Assembly (NCBI GenBank): GCA_013399875.1
Contig: VXAZ01001736.1
Coordinates: 248,001-312,000, forward strand
Origin: Gymnorhina tibicen
Lineage: Eukaryota > Chordata > Aves > Passeriformes > Artamidae
Direction of reading: 5' to 3'
Length of the DNA: 64,000 nt
Positions 36,101 to 48,100 of the stretch are shown piece after piece. How positions within the stretch are numbered: position 1 is the first letter of the stretch; every line of letters starts with the position of its first letter. The notes below the pieces were generated by a model that was not told the DNA's origin, ran no database searches, and worked only from the letters and a program-made list of their open reading frames with translations. The translations under genes were made by a program, and so were the position numbers.

Positions 36101-39100
36101 GGGCTCAGGGCAAGCCCGATGCCCTGCAGCAAGGTGGGCAGCGTGTGTGTGTGTGTGTATGTGTGTGTGGGGCCGGGCTCCAGCCATGGCACATGGAACA
36201 GGCACATCCAGCTGACTTCTGTGACCTCTGGGACCTGCCAGTGATGTCATGGAACCACTGAACCTGGACAAGACCATTGAGACCACTGAGTCCAACCATC
36301 CCCTGGCACTGCAAGGCCACCATAGCCCATGTCCCCAGGTGCCACAATCACACAGCTGTTAAACCCCTCCAAGGATGGGGACTCCACCACCAGCTTGGGC
36401 AGCTGTGTCAGGGCTGGAGAACCTCTCAGTGAAGAAACCTTCCTTAATATCCAACCTGATCCTCCCCTGGTACAACTTGAGGCTGTTTCCTCTCATCCTG
36501 TCCCTTTTCCCTGGGAGCAGATCCTGACCCCCCCTGCCTGTCCCCTCCTGTCAGGGAGTTGTGCAGAGCCAGAATGTCACCCCTGAGCCTCCTTTTCTCC
36601 AGGCTGAGCCCCCCCAGCTGCTCCTGGGGCTCCAGCCCCTTCCCCAGCTCCGTTCCCTTCCCTGGACACGCTCCAGCCCCTCCACGTCTTTCTTGTTGGG
36701 AGGGGTTCCCAGCTGCCCCCATCACTGGAGGTGCCCCAGGAATGCCACCTCAGGAGACAGACACTGCCCTGGGCCTGTGCCCACATTGCTTGTATTGGCC
36801 ACACTAAACAAATGTGTGCAAAAAGGAATTAAAGAAATCTGTAAAACAGGGAAAGGAGACTGACACTAACAAAATTCCCATGTGGGAATTAAAATATTAC
36901 TTCAAATTCACTATAGTATAAGTTGCCTGATTTTTCTAGAACTGAAACAAGTATCAGTCAGACAAAAGATGAACTAATTTAATATTTGTCAATGGTGAGT
37001 ACATATTTATCCACCAGGGAAACATTCAGCTCCTCTGTACAGCCCTGCCAGGGACTCCTCTGGCTCACTGCACATCCTGGGTATCAAGCCTGGGGTTATA
37101 AATATCTCTAATGGACTTAGCAACAGGTACCTACAATCCTCTCAGAGACAGGAGTTTGCTTTCCTAGTACTGGATCCCGTTGGCGGGAGAGTTTTTATTG
37201 AATTATAGTCGTGGTTCTTTCCTGAACCAGGCTACAAAACTTAACACAGTCAAAATAATCAAGTCTAAACACGTAGGAGAATTTCCTTCCTCAAACCTGC
37301 AGGATTTGGATTTCCCCAGCACGTGCCATCCCTGACAGGCCCGACGGCACGGCTGGGTGACCAAGGACCTGAGCCCGGGCTGGCACGGCCACCTCCACTG
37401 TGCCAGGGAGTTTTGCTAAGGGAAATCAACTCCCCAAAACCCTTCTCTCTTCAATTACTTCTACAATTATAATAAACCCAGAAAGAGTGTGGGGAAAAAA
37501 AAGGAAAAAACCTTGTTCTTCAAGAGAGAATTACATGGCAAAGAAGGACTAAAAGAAATATCCAATCAATAATCTGTGGGACAGGAAAATTAAATGTAGG
37601 AGCTCTTAGAAAGGAGCAGCTGAAGGAGCTATGGCTGCAATAAATTCCATTTTCCTGAGTCCACACACACCAAGTGTCAGGCTCCCTCCTTTGTGAATAC
37701 TGTTGTTATTCCATGGCACAGGTACACTGTACTTACAGGAAAGAAATTCCTGTGAATGACTCATATTTCAAACTGAGAGCACACCTCCATGGAATCTGCA
37801 GTTAGGGACGGTTTATTTCCCACCACATATGACACTGCTGTTTTCTCTACCTTTCCCCAAACTATTACAAGGAAAATTAGGCGAGGCACATCTAATTACA
37901 GGGTTTAGGGCTTTCTGATACAGGAAAAGGTTGAAGATGGTAAAGGAACAATGGCAAAGAACAATAGGAAGAGATAAGTGACAAGAAAATTTAAAATTAT
38001 AGTGTTGAACAATTTCTCCATTCAGTTTGGCACTCAGGAGTAACACTGAACTGCCGCCACAGAAATCAATCTATCCCAAGCCTCCACACCACAGGAGCTC
38101 CAGAGGATTCAGACAACTTGAACATGTCCGGAGTGTGACTTTGGTGACAGCAACACAAGAGGGGAAAAACTTCTATTTATTTATCTGGGGTTTTTCTTGA
38201 AACATTTTTTACACAAAGCCAAGAAAGCAAATTATTTTTTAACATTTTAAAAATTTTGAGCAAGAGCATCAACACGTGGTGTAAACAGAGATGGAGACGT
38301 GACCAACTGCACAAAGCTGTGACCTGTCCCCAGATTTAACAGCTGTGACAACTGAGGGGTTTGAAATTGAGAGAGCGGCAGGTTCAGTGTCCCACTCCCA
38401 ACCAGCCCAGCTGACACACTCCCTGCTGAGATGTGTGTGTTTCCTTCAGTCATTGCGAGATCACTGGGCAGATCCACACACAGAGGAATCAAGAGCAGAT
38501 ATTTTGTTCAGTTTCCTTCAAACAAGTAATACCAGAGGTGTTTCATCAGCACATTTCGAGGCTGCGATGTGACCCAGATTTCAGGGTGAGGAAACATCCC
38601 AAGGAGGAGATGTGCTCCCAGAGCTGGCTGGGATCCATTCACACGGTGCTCAGGATGCTTTCAGGAAACACAGATCCCCTGCTGGTGTCCAGACACCCCT
38701 AAGCCACCACGGGGAAGGGACATGTTGGCAGGACCGTGGGGACAGAGAAGTGTGGGCCAAACAGCAACCGTGGTGTATCCACCAAAGCCAAGGGGAAGGA
38801 CTGGCAAGTAAAGCCCTTCACCCAGAGATGCCCCAAAGCACTTCACACACCTCAAGGAAACTTTTGCTTAGTTCAAAGATGTTGAGATTCTTCCCCCTCA
38901 ACGACTCTTTTAAACCAACTTATTCTCCTTCCCTAGAAAATTACAGCCATTTCATGTCACTCCAGAGGATGTATTTCATGTTTTCCAATGTACTGCACTA
39001 CTTGTCACTCTCCTCCAATCTTTGGGTGTGTTTTTCTGCCATTGCAGAACTGAGAGAGCAATAAATCAGGAAACCCTGACTCAAAGGAATCTGGAAGTGA

Positions 39101-42100
39101 TGCTAGTCTGGGGTAGGTAAAAGCAAAATGAAAAGACACTGATTTATTAAAATAGCAAATCACCCAATATGTACTATTCAAATGTTGGTGCTGGGTTATG
39201 AAATCTGGATAAATGTATAAAGCAACCACAAGTTCCATCAAAACAACAGTAAGGAATTACAGCTGCTAAAGGTGCCTCTAAATTCTCCCTGTTTCACTGA
39301 AAGCCCCTTTTCTGCTCCTCCCCACCTTCCAGAGCACTAAATCATTTCCATCTGAAACAAAATCCTGCTTGAAATCCTTGGTCTTCAGTCGCCTTGTTCA
39401 AACCCTGATCCCTCAGGACATCTACCTTGTGCTCACTTCTACTCTCCCAAAGTTTGAGTATCTCCCCTAAAACAAACATGTCCTTAGAAGGATTTTGCCA
39501 AGGAAGGATGGCAGCTTTTTATAATTGGCCTCAACAGAAAATAGATCTTTTGTTCCTTTATTTTTCTGCTCTAGCCATCATATTTCTGTTTTGCCATTGC
39601 TTTGCTAGTGAGGCTTTGTTTTGATTATACCAAATGCATTTGGAACTGAAAGTTTATTCCCTCCCAGCCAAGACATTTTTCTCTTTGCACTGAGGGTGCA
39701 CGCTGGTAATTAGTTCAGGCTTTCCAGTTTGTGTCACACTAAGCAAGGAGGAAACATGGAGAGCTGGGGTAACCATACGACAGCAAACCTCAGAGCAGAA
39801 CCCCAAAACCTGCTGCAGAAAGAAGACCTTATTTACCATCTCTGGTGTTGCCCAAGATGACAATTTCACATGAGTCACCTTCAGATCTTGTGGGGCTCCT
39901 GAGAGCTGAGAGCTTGGGAAAGTTTGCAGTGCTCGAGTTTTAGACAAGCAGTAACAGATTCCACAGAACCAGCACTGTTCCTGTTGGGATTCTGGGAGGG
40001 ACCAGCTGTCCTCAGGCTCTCTGGACATTTAATCCATACTGCCAGGCACACAGGGAGCCTATTTATGGAAGTCAAGTCCCTCTTGTTACAAACGTGGCAT
40101 AGACAGGTTGCAAACACTTCCTGAACAGACCTTCCGGGATGTTGTCTGACTACAAAACAATCCTAAGGAGTTACTTGTTCTAATTGTTCAGCTCACCCAT
40201 ATTAGTTATCTTTTCAATTAAAAAAAAAACCACAACAAAACAGAAACAAACAGATTAATAAGCCCAAGTAAGTCTATGTTGGACTATGGAAGGCCTGGAG
40301 TAACTCCTGTGTTTGTGAGGAGAATCTCAGCATTTCTGCAAGACCTACACAGCAACAGAGCTGCCTTTAGCTTAACTTCACCAGAAAATCTAATCCTGCT
40401 CCACTTCACCTGAATCCTCCCAGGGGATCACAGGCACAATCACATATCCCACAGGACCATGTCAAGTTGCTATCTTTTAAAGGGATAGATAAGGGTTCTG
40501 GCTGCTCCTTTGGCCTTAAAAATAGCAGACTATTTTTATTGCAGGATAAAGACTCTTTAAATGATAATATGATTCTTATTGCCCTGGAAAACACCTTCCT
40601 TGGTACACTGTATTCTTTCAGAACCTTTCACAAGAGGTTAAACTCTGCTCTCCCCTTTGCACGGGGCTGCTTTCATGCTCTCCTCGCACCTGGCTTCCCT
40701 GATTTAAAATAAAAAAATCAACCAACTGTGTTGTTAAAAATGGGGAAAATGACAGCACAGTCAGGATTTGTCTTAGTCAGTGTCCAGACAAAGTTTAAAC
40801 TAATAATTATTCCTTATGAATACATGCTGAATTAATCCTGACTCTTTCATAGCCCATCCCGGCTTCTTTCCTGCATGGAAAACTTCATTCTTACAAAATT
40901 GCAAATCTGAGATTAATTTGTGCATTACTTGAGTTAAAACTGACGTGAAAATAAGCTCTAAAGGTTTAACAGCTGTACTCATTTGTGAGTGACATTATGT
41001 TTTTACATATAACCTTAAAACAAAATACTGAGACATGATGAACTTGAAACTTATCCAGTCTCAAAAACTTGCCAGAAATGAGTTTCAGGGACGTGATCCT
41101 ATCACAATGAAGCTACTTTATACATTCTATTTTCATTCTCTTTTTTTCCCCCTGTTTTATTTTGGGTGAAAAATCCACAAGAAAAAAAAAAACAAACCTT
41201 GTTACCTACTCAGTGGAAAGTTATAGGAAGTTTCTGGTCAATATTCCAATAATACAAAGTATAATAAGCACAAGCTACCAATGACAACAGAAATTTTGTA
41301 GGGTAAAACTGCCCTGCATCCACACTGTAATGTTTCCAGTCGACTTCACCCTGCATTTCACTTAGTGCTTTCACAAGATAATCACCTCCAGGTTGGTCTA
41401 ATGTATCTCTGTCACTTTGAAAGGTGCAACATGTAATGACATAACAACTTTCTGGCTGTGAAGTGGCAGATTTGGCTCTGCAAACAGCCAGGGGATTGCT
41501 CTGCTGAGTAAGGAGATGGTGTTTGGCTTGTGCCTTACTTTGGGAAGTTTCTGTCTGAGGGACTTTTTGAGTTGGGGAAAAGGGAGGTTGTGCACCTGTA
41601 TCATGGATTCATGTGCTGCAGCAGGAAATCTGCATGGGTGAGTGTCCTGATCTCCACACACAACCCAGAAATCTGTATTGAGGGATCCTCAACCAGAGAA
41701 ATCAGCAAGAACAAGAAGTACTCATATCACCTGTGAGCTTACACGGCTGTTGGATTTGTTTCTAGTCATTCCCCAGTATTAGAAGTGAGCCTGGCCTCTC
41801 TATCACAAATTCTTATGATGAAGAAAGCACCAAGCCGCATTCCAAAGCAACGCAAGTCTTGACAGTGGTTAATTTATCACATTAAAAAGCAGCTACATTA
41901 GAATTTGGGAAAATTTTCCAGATACTGAGGAGCTCCGAGTTAACTTAAATAACAAATTTTATGCAAGTTACCTTAAATACCAAAGAAATACTTGAAAGAA
42001 ATTAGCCGTCACCTTTGTGCCATGTGGTTTATGACAGAGCACACATCACTTCTCACTAGCAGTGCTGAAGAAACAACTTAGCAAAATTGTGGGAGAGTAG

Positions 42101-45100
42101 AAATGTTTTAACGGAGGTGAAAGGAATGCTTTCTAATTCCCATTCCTCCTTTCCCTACATCCCTTCCAGCCCCCACAGCCCTGCAGCTCCTGAGGCAGCT
42201 CTGGCACTCCGCTGACCCTCCAGCGAGTCATGTCCTCAGGCTGGAGTGTTTCCACATGGGAACAAGTGGTGGAATAAAAACATGTAACTCCTGGCAGGAG
42301 AAAGGACAGTTACAGCAGTGAACCAGCGTGGCCCGGGGTTAGAGCTCTGTGCCACGACCATCCATGGATAATTCCATAAGCCAGGCCTCTGGCTGTCGGC
42401 TCACTGGCACGGCCACGGTGGGATCAGCAGTGGGATCAGCAGCGCAGCATTCTCCGGGATGGTGCTCAGGAACGGCTCCAAGCAATCCATGGGAGAGGGC
42501 TGTTCCCTGCAGGCAGCACAGAGGGGGTCACCCTGTTTGCAAGGAACCCAGCCCAGCCGGGAGGGTGCACCCTGTGTCACACTGATGACTCTACAGGCCA
42601 AGGAACACATCCCAGCCCATTCCCTGGACAGAGGCACTGTAGCATCCAGGAGACTGTTCCATGCTGCTGTGGAGCCACAACTCCAGCTCCAGCACAACCA
42701 CAAGCCTGGGAGTTGTGTTGATGTGATCAGGTCCCAAATTTGCCTTTTATTTTCTGGCAAATTACTTTAACGAAGAAATCCAGTCACAAATTTTTAAAGC
42801 AACAGTATTTTCTGTCATGGGTTTCATTTGCTCACTGCACTCTTTGATGGGCTCTGTCCTTCAGCATAGAAACATCAGCTTTTCCTAGAGAAAATAAGGC
42901 TTATCCAATTGCAACTGTCTGTGTGTCTGTCAGTCCTCCCTGGGAAATGCAGAACCCATGGAACAGCATCAACCCGGTGTCACAGAGGAACAGAAATTTC
43001 AAATATACTCCATTCCTACGAGGTTTCTGAAAATTCAAACCTGTGTAGGTAAGGCAGATCCTTCAAGCATCCCAAGTAAGCAAAAGATGGCCACAGCGCA
43101 GTCCTTACCCGTTATCCAGTCTGGCCACGCACAGGCACATTCCACCTTGCCTCCTTGCCTAGCCCACCTCTGGAATATTTAAAAACCGGCACATTAAAGT
43201 AGGAAAAAAAATTCCTTGCTTCATCCTTTCAGTATCATGTATGCTATAAAACAGAAATTAGGTTTTTTAAATTCTCTTTGAACACAGAGGATAAGCAAAG
43301 CCCACCCACCTGAGTTTAAACAACCATCTATTGCCAAGCTCAGTGCAGGAGCAGGGGAGGAGTGTCCGTGCAGCCACAGGGAAGGAACAGAGCTGAGCAA
43401 CACATGCAAAACCCTCATTCTGACATGTAGAAAACTGCACAGATTCTCAGTGCTCTGCCTCCATCCTGTGGATGCTGACTGGGGGCTTTGAACCCTCTTT
43501 TACAGCCTATTCACTCCGGTTTGTCCCTTCTATCGCTGCCGTGGCTCCTCCCTCCCTTACCAAGGGGTTTAACACACACTTCACAAGTGGTGTGGCATCC
43601 TCTGCCTCCTCCTGCGGCCAGGGGGCTCGGACAGAGACTTGTCCTCACTGTGAAGTTTGGGTCAGGTGTGGAAAAACCTCCTCTGCCCCACTCCCAGTGC
43701 TCTGCTTTAAGTGGGGCCCACTGCAGGATGGGCCAGCCCGAGGCAGAACCCAGAAACACAAAGAGCATCCCGCGGGTGTCACCACCAGACTCATCCGAGG
43801 TCCGGCCCTCGCACCACGTACCCGACAATGCCCCGAGGGAGCCACAGAAGAGCAGGGATTTATCGCACAGTTACTTTAGTGCAAAACCAAAACAAAACTA
43901 TCAAACAAACAAGCCTTTACCCCTGTAATTCTGACAAATATGAGCCATCTGCAGGCACCGAGCCTCCCGAATTCTCAGCAAATGGCACAGGAGCAGCTCC
44001 AGACACTCCTCTAACCTCAGAGCCCCTAGCTACCAGGGAACAGAAAATCCACCGAGGGGAGAAACAGCAGAGCAATGCTCTTGAAATGACGTTTTCGTTT
44101 TGAAAGCACATACCACCAATGACAAATGTTTATTTTCTAATCTTAAACTACTTCATGGTTTGGATCCCTATTATGTTAATTGACTTAGGACATTTTTATA
44201 TTAACTATTCATCTTAGAGATGGAACTTTATCAAACCTGCTCAGGTATATAATAAACCAAGCTACTATCAAAAGAGAATTATCTTCAAATAAGTCCAACA
44301 GGGTAATTACACCTAACAATTAAGTCTGACACCTCTTCACCTGAACCTGGATCTCTGCAGTCCATTTTTCCAACTGAGCTCTCAAAGACCTTTCTCTTAA
44401 AAGTACCAATGAGCTTCCTAGTCCCTAAGCAACACAAAAGTAAAGGACTCTAAACCCAGTAATTACAGTTGTTTAGGAATATTATTTTAGCTACAATGAA
44501 ATCCTCAAAAGTTTCTTCCAAATCTATATTTTTAAGAACATAAAAGCATCAAGATTACACTAACTTTATTTTCTTCTGTAATCTTTCGTAGTTCTGGCCT
44601 GATAAGCAAAATAAACAAGCTTTTCCAATTGTATTTAAATTGATTTAACTACAACTGCTCGGTCTTGACATGAGCTCAAGGTGTAAGACAAACTGAGGTA
44701 GGTAATTCAATCAAATATACTGTAGTTAAATCCCACATTCACAATGCCTGCAAGTACCTTGAACGTTCTTGTAGATATTCCTGCTATTTATTAAATACTT
44801 TCTTTACTTTTTATGTACTGTTTTCCCCCTCTGAAAACAAACCTTAAAACTTGAGTTCACACTCTGCTTTGCTTTGGCAAGCACCAACACAGAAGTGTTG
44901 CCCACAGAGCTAATAAGGAGTTTTCTCCTACTCTCTGTTTTTCTTTCTGAATGCCTGACCATTGTCCATCATTTCCCAGCTGCTCCCACAGACTTGAGGC
45001 TGGGGCACATCCCACCAGCCCATACTGCCAGGACAAGGAGCTCAGCCCTCACCTGTAGGATTTCCCTCCCATGTGACGGATTGGAATTGGGTGACCAGGC

Positions 45101-48100
45101 ATCACCCACCAGCCCAGAGCACTGTTCGATATAAAAGGAAGCCTCCTGCACCTAAATGAGCTCCCCCCGGATGGTAAAAGGAGAGAAGCTTCCAAGAAAG
45201 GGAGGAAAGAGAAGCATCTCAGGTGGTGTGACATACCCTGGAAGCGGTACTGGAGAATGGAGCAAGGACAAAGGACACGTCCTAGCTGCCACCTGGAGCC
45301 AGCCCCCTCCTTCCTGGAATAGTGCACACTCCAAACACAGCAGCTACTGGATGTAAACCAGAGAAGGGCAAGTCTGGAGGGAACTACAATGGGTGAAGCA
45401 AAATCCCAACACAGGGTAAGAAACACACACACCTGTGCTGGGCTCTGCTCCAGCACTGCAGCCCCTCTGTGCTGAGCAGAGGTCACAGAGTACCCTGACG
45501 CTCTGCCTGGACTAAGGAAACCTGTGCTAGGCTGGGTCTAAACCAGCAGCTTTCCCAGGGCAATACGATCTGTTGGAAAAGGGAAGGGAAGGGGAAATGC
45601 TGGTTTTCCCCAGTCAGACAGCCAGGCTGAGAGGCTCCCAGAGGGCACGTGCAGCCAAGGAACCCCTGCGTGGGGTTCCCCACTAACCAAGCTGGTGCTG
45701 TGGGGCCAGGGAAGCCCTTGTGGTACAGCCTCAGCCTTAGATTGTATTACCTCCCTTCCTCTAATTAGCACCTCCTGAAGTACAGGGTGAATCAAAGCAA
45801 TCATGGGTTAGAATGGCCTAGGGTAAACTGAGTTACGATTTATACGGAATTGGTGCAGCACAGGCCAAAGTGCTCAGAACAACTGCTCTGATTTGATCAG
45901 AGTTCCCGTTACTTTATTAACTTAAATTAGCTATTCCCAAACACAGCCTAAGTAAGGAAAGGATCCTTCTCTTCCCTCTGAGGCTCTGAGGATGCTAATG
46001 CGCCCTGCATCATCACCTTCCTGGCCCTATTCTGCTGCTAACAACACTCTTGTTTATACATATACGGTAATTAATTTACAGGTAAATTCTAATCCAAATG
46101 CTTTAGAGTCCTAAATTCTTTTCTCCTACTTACACTTGGAATATTGGCAATGACTACTAGGATGTATTTTTTGTAATTGTGCTCCTGTAAGTATCCATAG
46201 CTTATTTTCCAGATGCTGTGGAGTTAACAGCTCCTTTTAGTTAAACTTATTTTCATGACAGTATTATACTTAAAATTATACTGCTACACTAAATACTATG
46301 AACACAGAACTAGAGGTGTTTCATGCATCCTAACTAGACTCCTCACCCACCAAAAAGGAATTCTGAATTCAGACTGGTTAGGACTGTTAGGGATAACTTC
46401 TATTTCCATCATCTCTTTTCTATGGAACTCCAGCAGAAGCATCACTTGGTGGGCAGTGGATCCTCATTGGATCTAATGCAGCAGACAGGCACTTCCTAAA
46501 TGTTGGCTTTAGGGTTATTTTTAGCAGGATGCACAGAAATCTGGCTGATGGGGCTGGACTCTCTGAAAACTTTCCCTGTGGGGAGCTGTATTTTGAATGT
46601 CCCAATACAGCAGAGATCAGTGTGCTGCCGAGTTAATCCCATCCACCAGCAGCTGCACACTTCCTTCCCCTGGGCTTGGCCACAGATTCCGGGATTACCA
46701 TAAACACTGACCCATCAGATAGGGAAACTGAGGCAACAAAGGCTTTATCTCCTCAGGTCCCACATGGAACAGTGCTGGCAGAGGTGGAAGTGCACTGCAG
46801 GCTGATGCTCAACTCCCTGTTTTCTTATAGCAGATTGTCCTGACAAGGGTTTTCCTTAGATCACAGGATATGATGAGAGAACTTACCATTTAAGAAGTTA
46901 AGAGGACCTTCATCAAAGTAATTACTGAAACTGATCTGATTGGGAAGTAATCTATTTAGAAAAAGTTAGGACTGCCAACTGGGAAGCTCCGACCCAACCC
47001 CTGAGCTGATTGCTTTAGATGTGGATGATTTTCCACTTAATTTTTCAAGTGCTATTGAAAATGTCTTCATCTGTGAATGTCAAATATTTATTTTTCTAAA
47101 ACACTAAATAATGGCCATCTAGGCATCTCAACATGTAAACAACATGTTAGATAGGCTTTCAAGCACCTGGGTGTATGTGAGTTTCTCTCAAGCAATCGGA
47201 AGCACTGCACCTCACTGTAGCTACAGTAGCACTCCAGGGAATTCCCCTGGGATACAGCTCTCGGTAGGGCTGGCACTGTCACATCCTGCCTGGGAGAGCT
47301 CCTCTTAAACCAGCTGCTGAGAGCTTGTTCTTCCCTCCCAGGATCCCAGCAATGATTCCATTTGAACAGTCTGCCCCCTGAAAATCACAACCCATCATGA
47401 ATTTGATTAATCAACTCCACACTTGTGGTGCATATTTGCATTTTCTGCAGATTTAGTTGGGATGTACAAACATCAAATCACAGAATCGTAGAATGGTTTG
47501 GGTTGGGAGGGACCTTAAATCTGATCCTGTTCCAGCCCCTGCCATGGGCAGGGACACCTTCCACTATCCCAGGGTGCTCCAAGCCCCGTCCAACCTGGCC
47601 TTGGACACCTCAGACACCAACCTGGCTAGGGATCCAGGGGCACTCACAGCTCCTCTGGGCACCCTGTACCAGGGCCTCCCCACCCTCACAGGGAGGAATT
47701 CCTTCCCAATATCCCATCCATCCCTGCCCTCTGGCAGTGGGAAGCCGCTTCCCCTTGTCCTGTCACTCCAGACCCTTGTAAAGGATCTCTCTCCATCTTT
47801 CTTGTCGGCTCCTTCAGGTCCTGGAAGGCCACAGTTAGATCACCTTGAAGCTTCTCTTCTCCAGGCTGAACAATCCCAGTTCTCCCAGGCTTCCCCCACA
47901 GCAGAGCTGCTCCATCCCTCTGATCCTTGGTGGTCTCCTCTGGACTCACTCCAACAGGTCCATGTCCCTCCTGTGCTGGGAACCCCAGAGCTGGAAGCAG
48001 CACCCCAGGAACTTTTCATATACAACAGCCAAAAACCAATCTCCTATTTAAAATGTACAAGAGATGGTGCCAGTGATTTAGGGGCCAGCAAATGAAGGGA

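Noticed and set aside
36083..36295. Histidine/threonine-repeat peptides over a GT run (also near 32936-33057)
   Set aside because: Translation of microsatellite sequence.
46710..46745. 'gggaaactgaggcaacaaag', possible MIR/L2 fragment
   Set aside because: Too short and isolated to call as a separate element by eye.
47457..48095. 212-codon open frame
   Set aside because: It is read-through of a reversed CR1 3' end, not a gene. The same explains the 200-codon frame at 14164-14766 and the 186-codon frame at 62077-62637.
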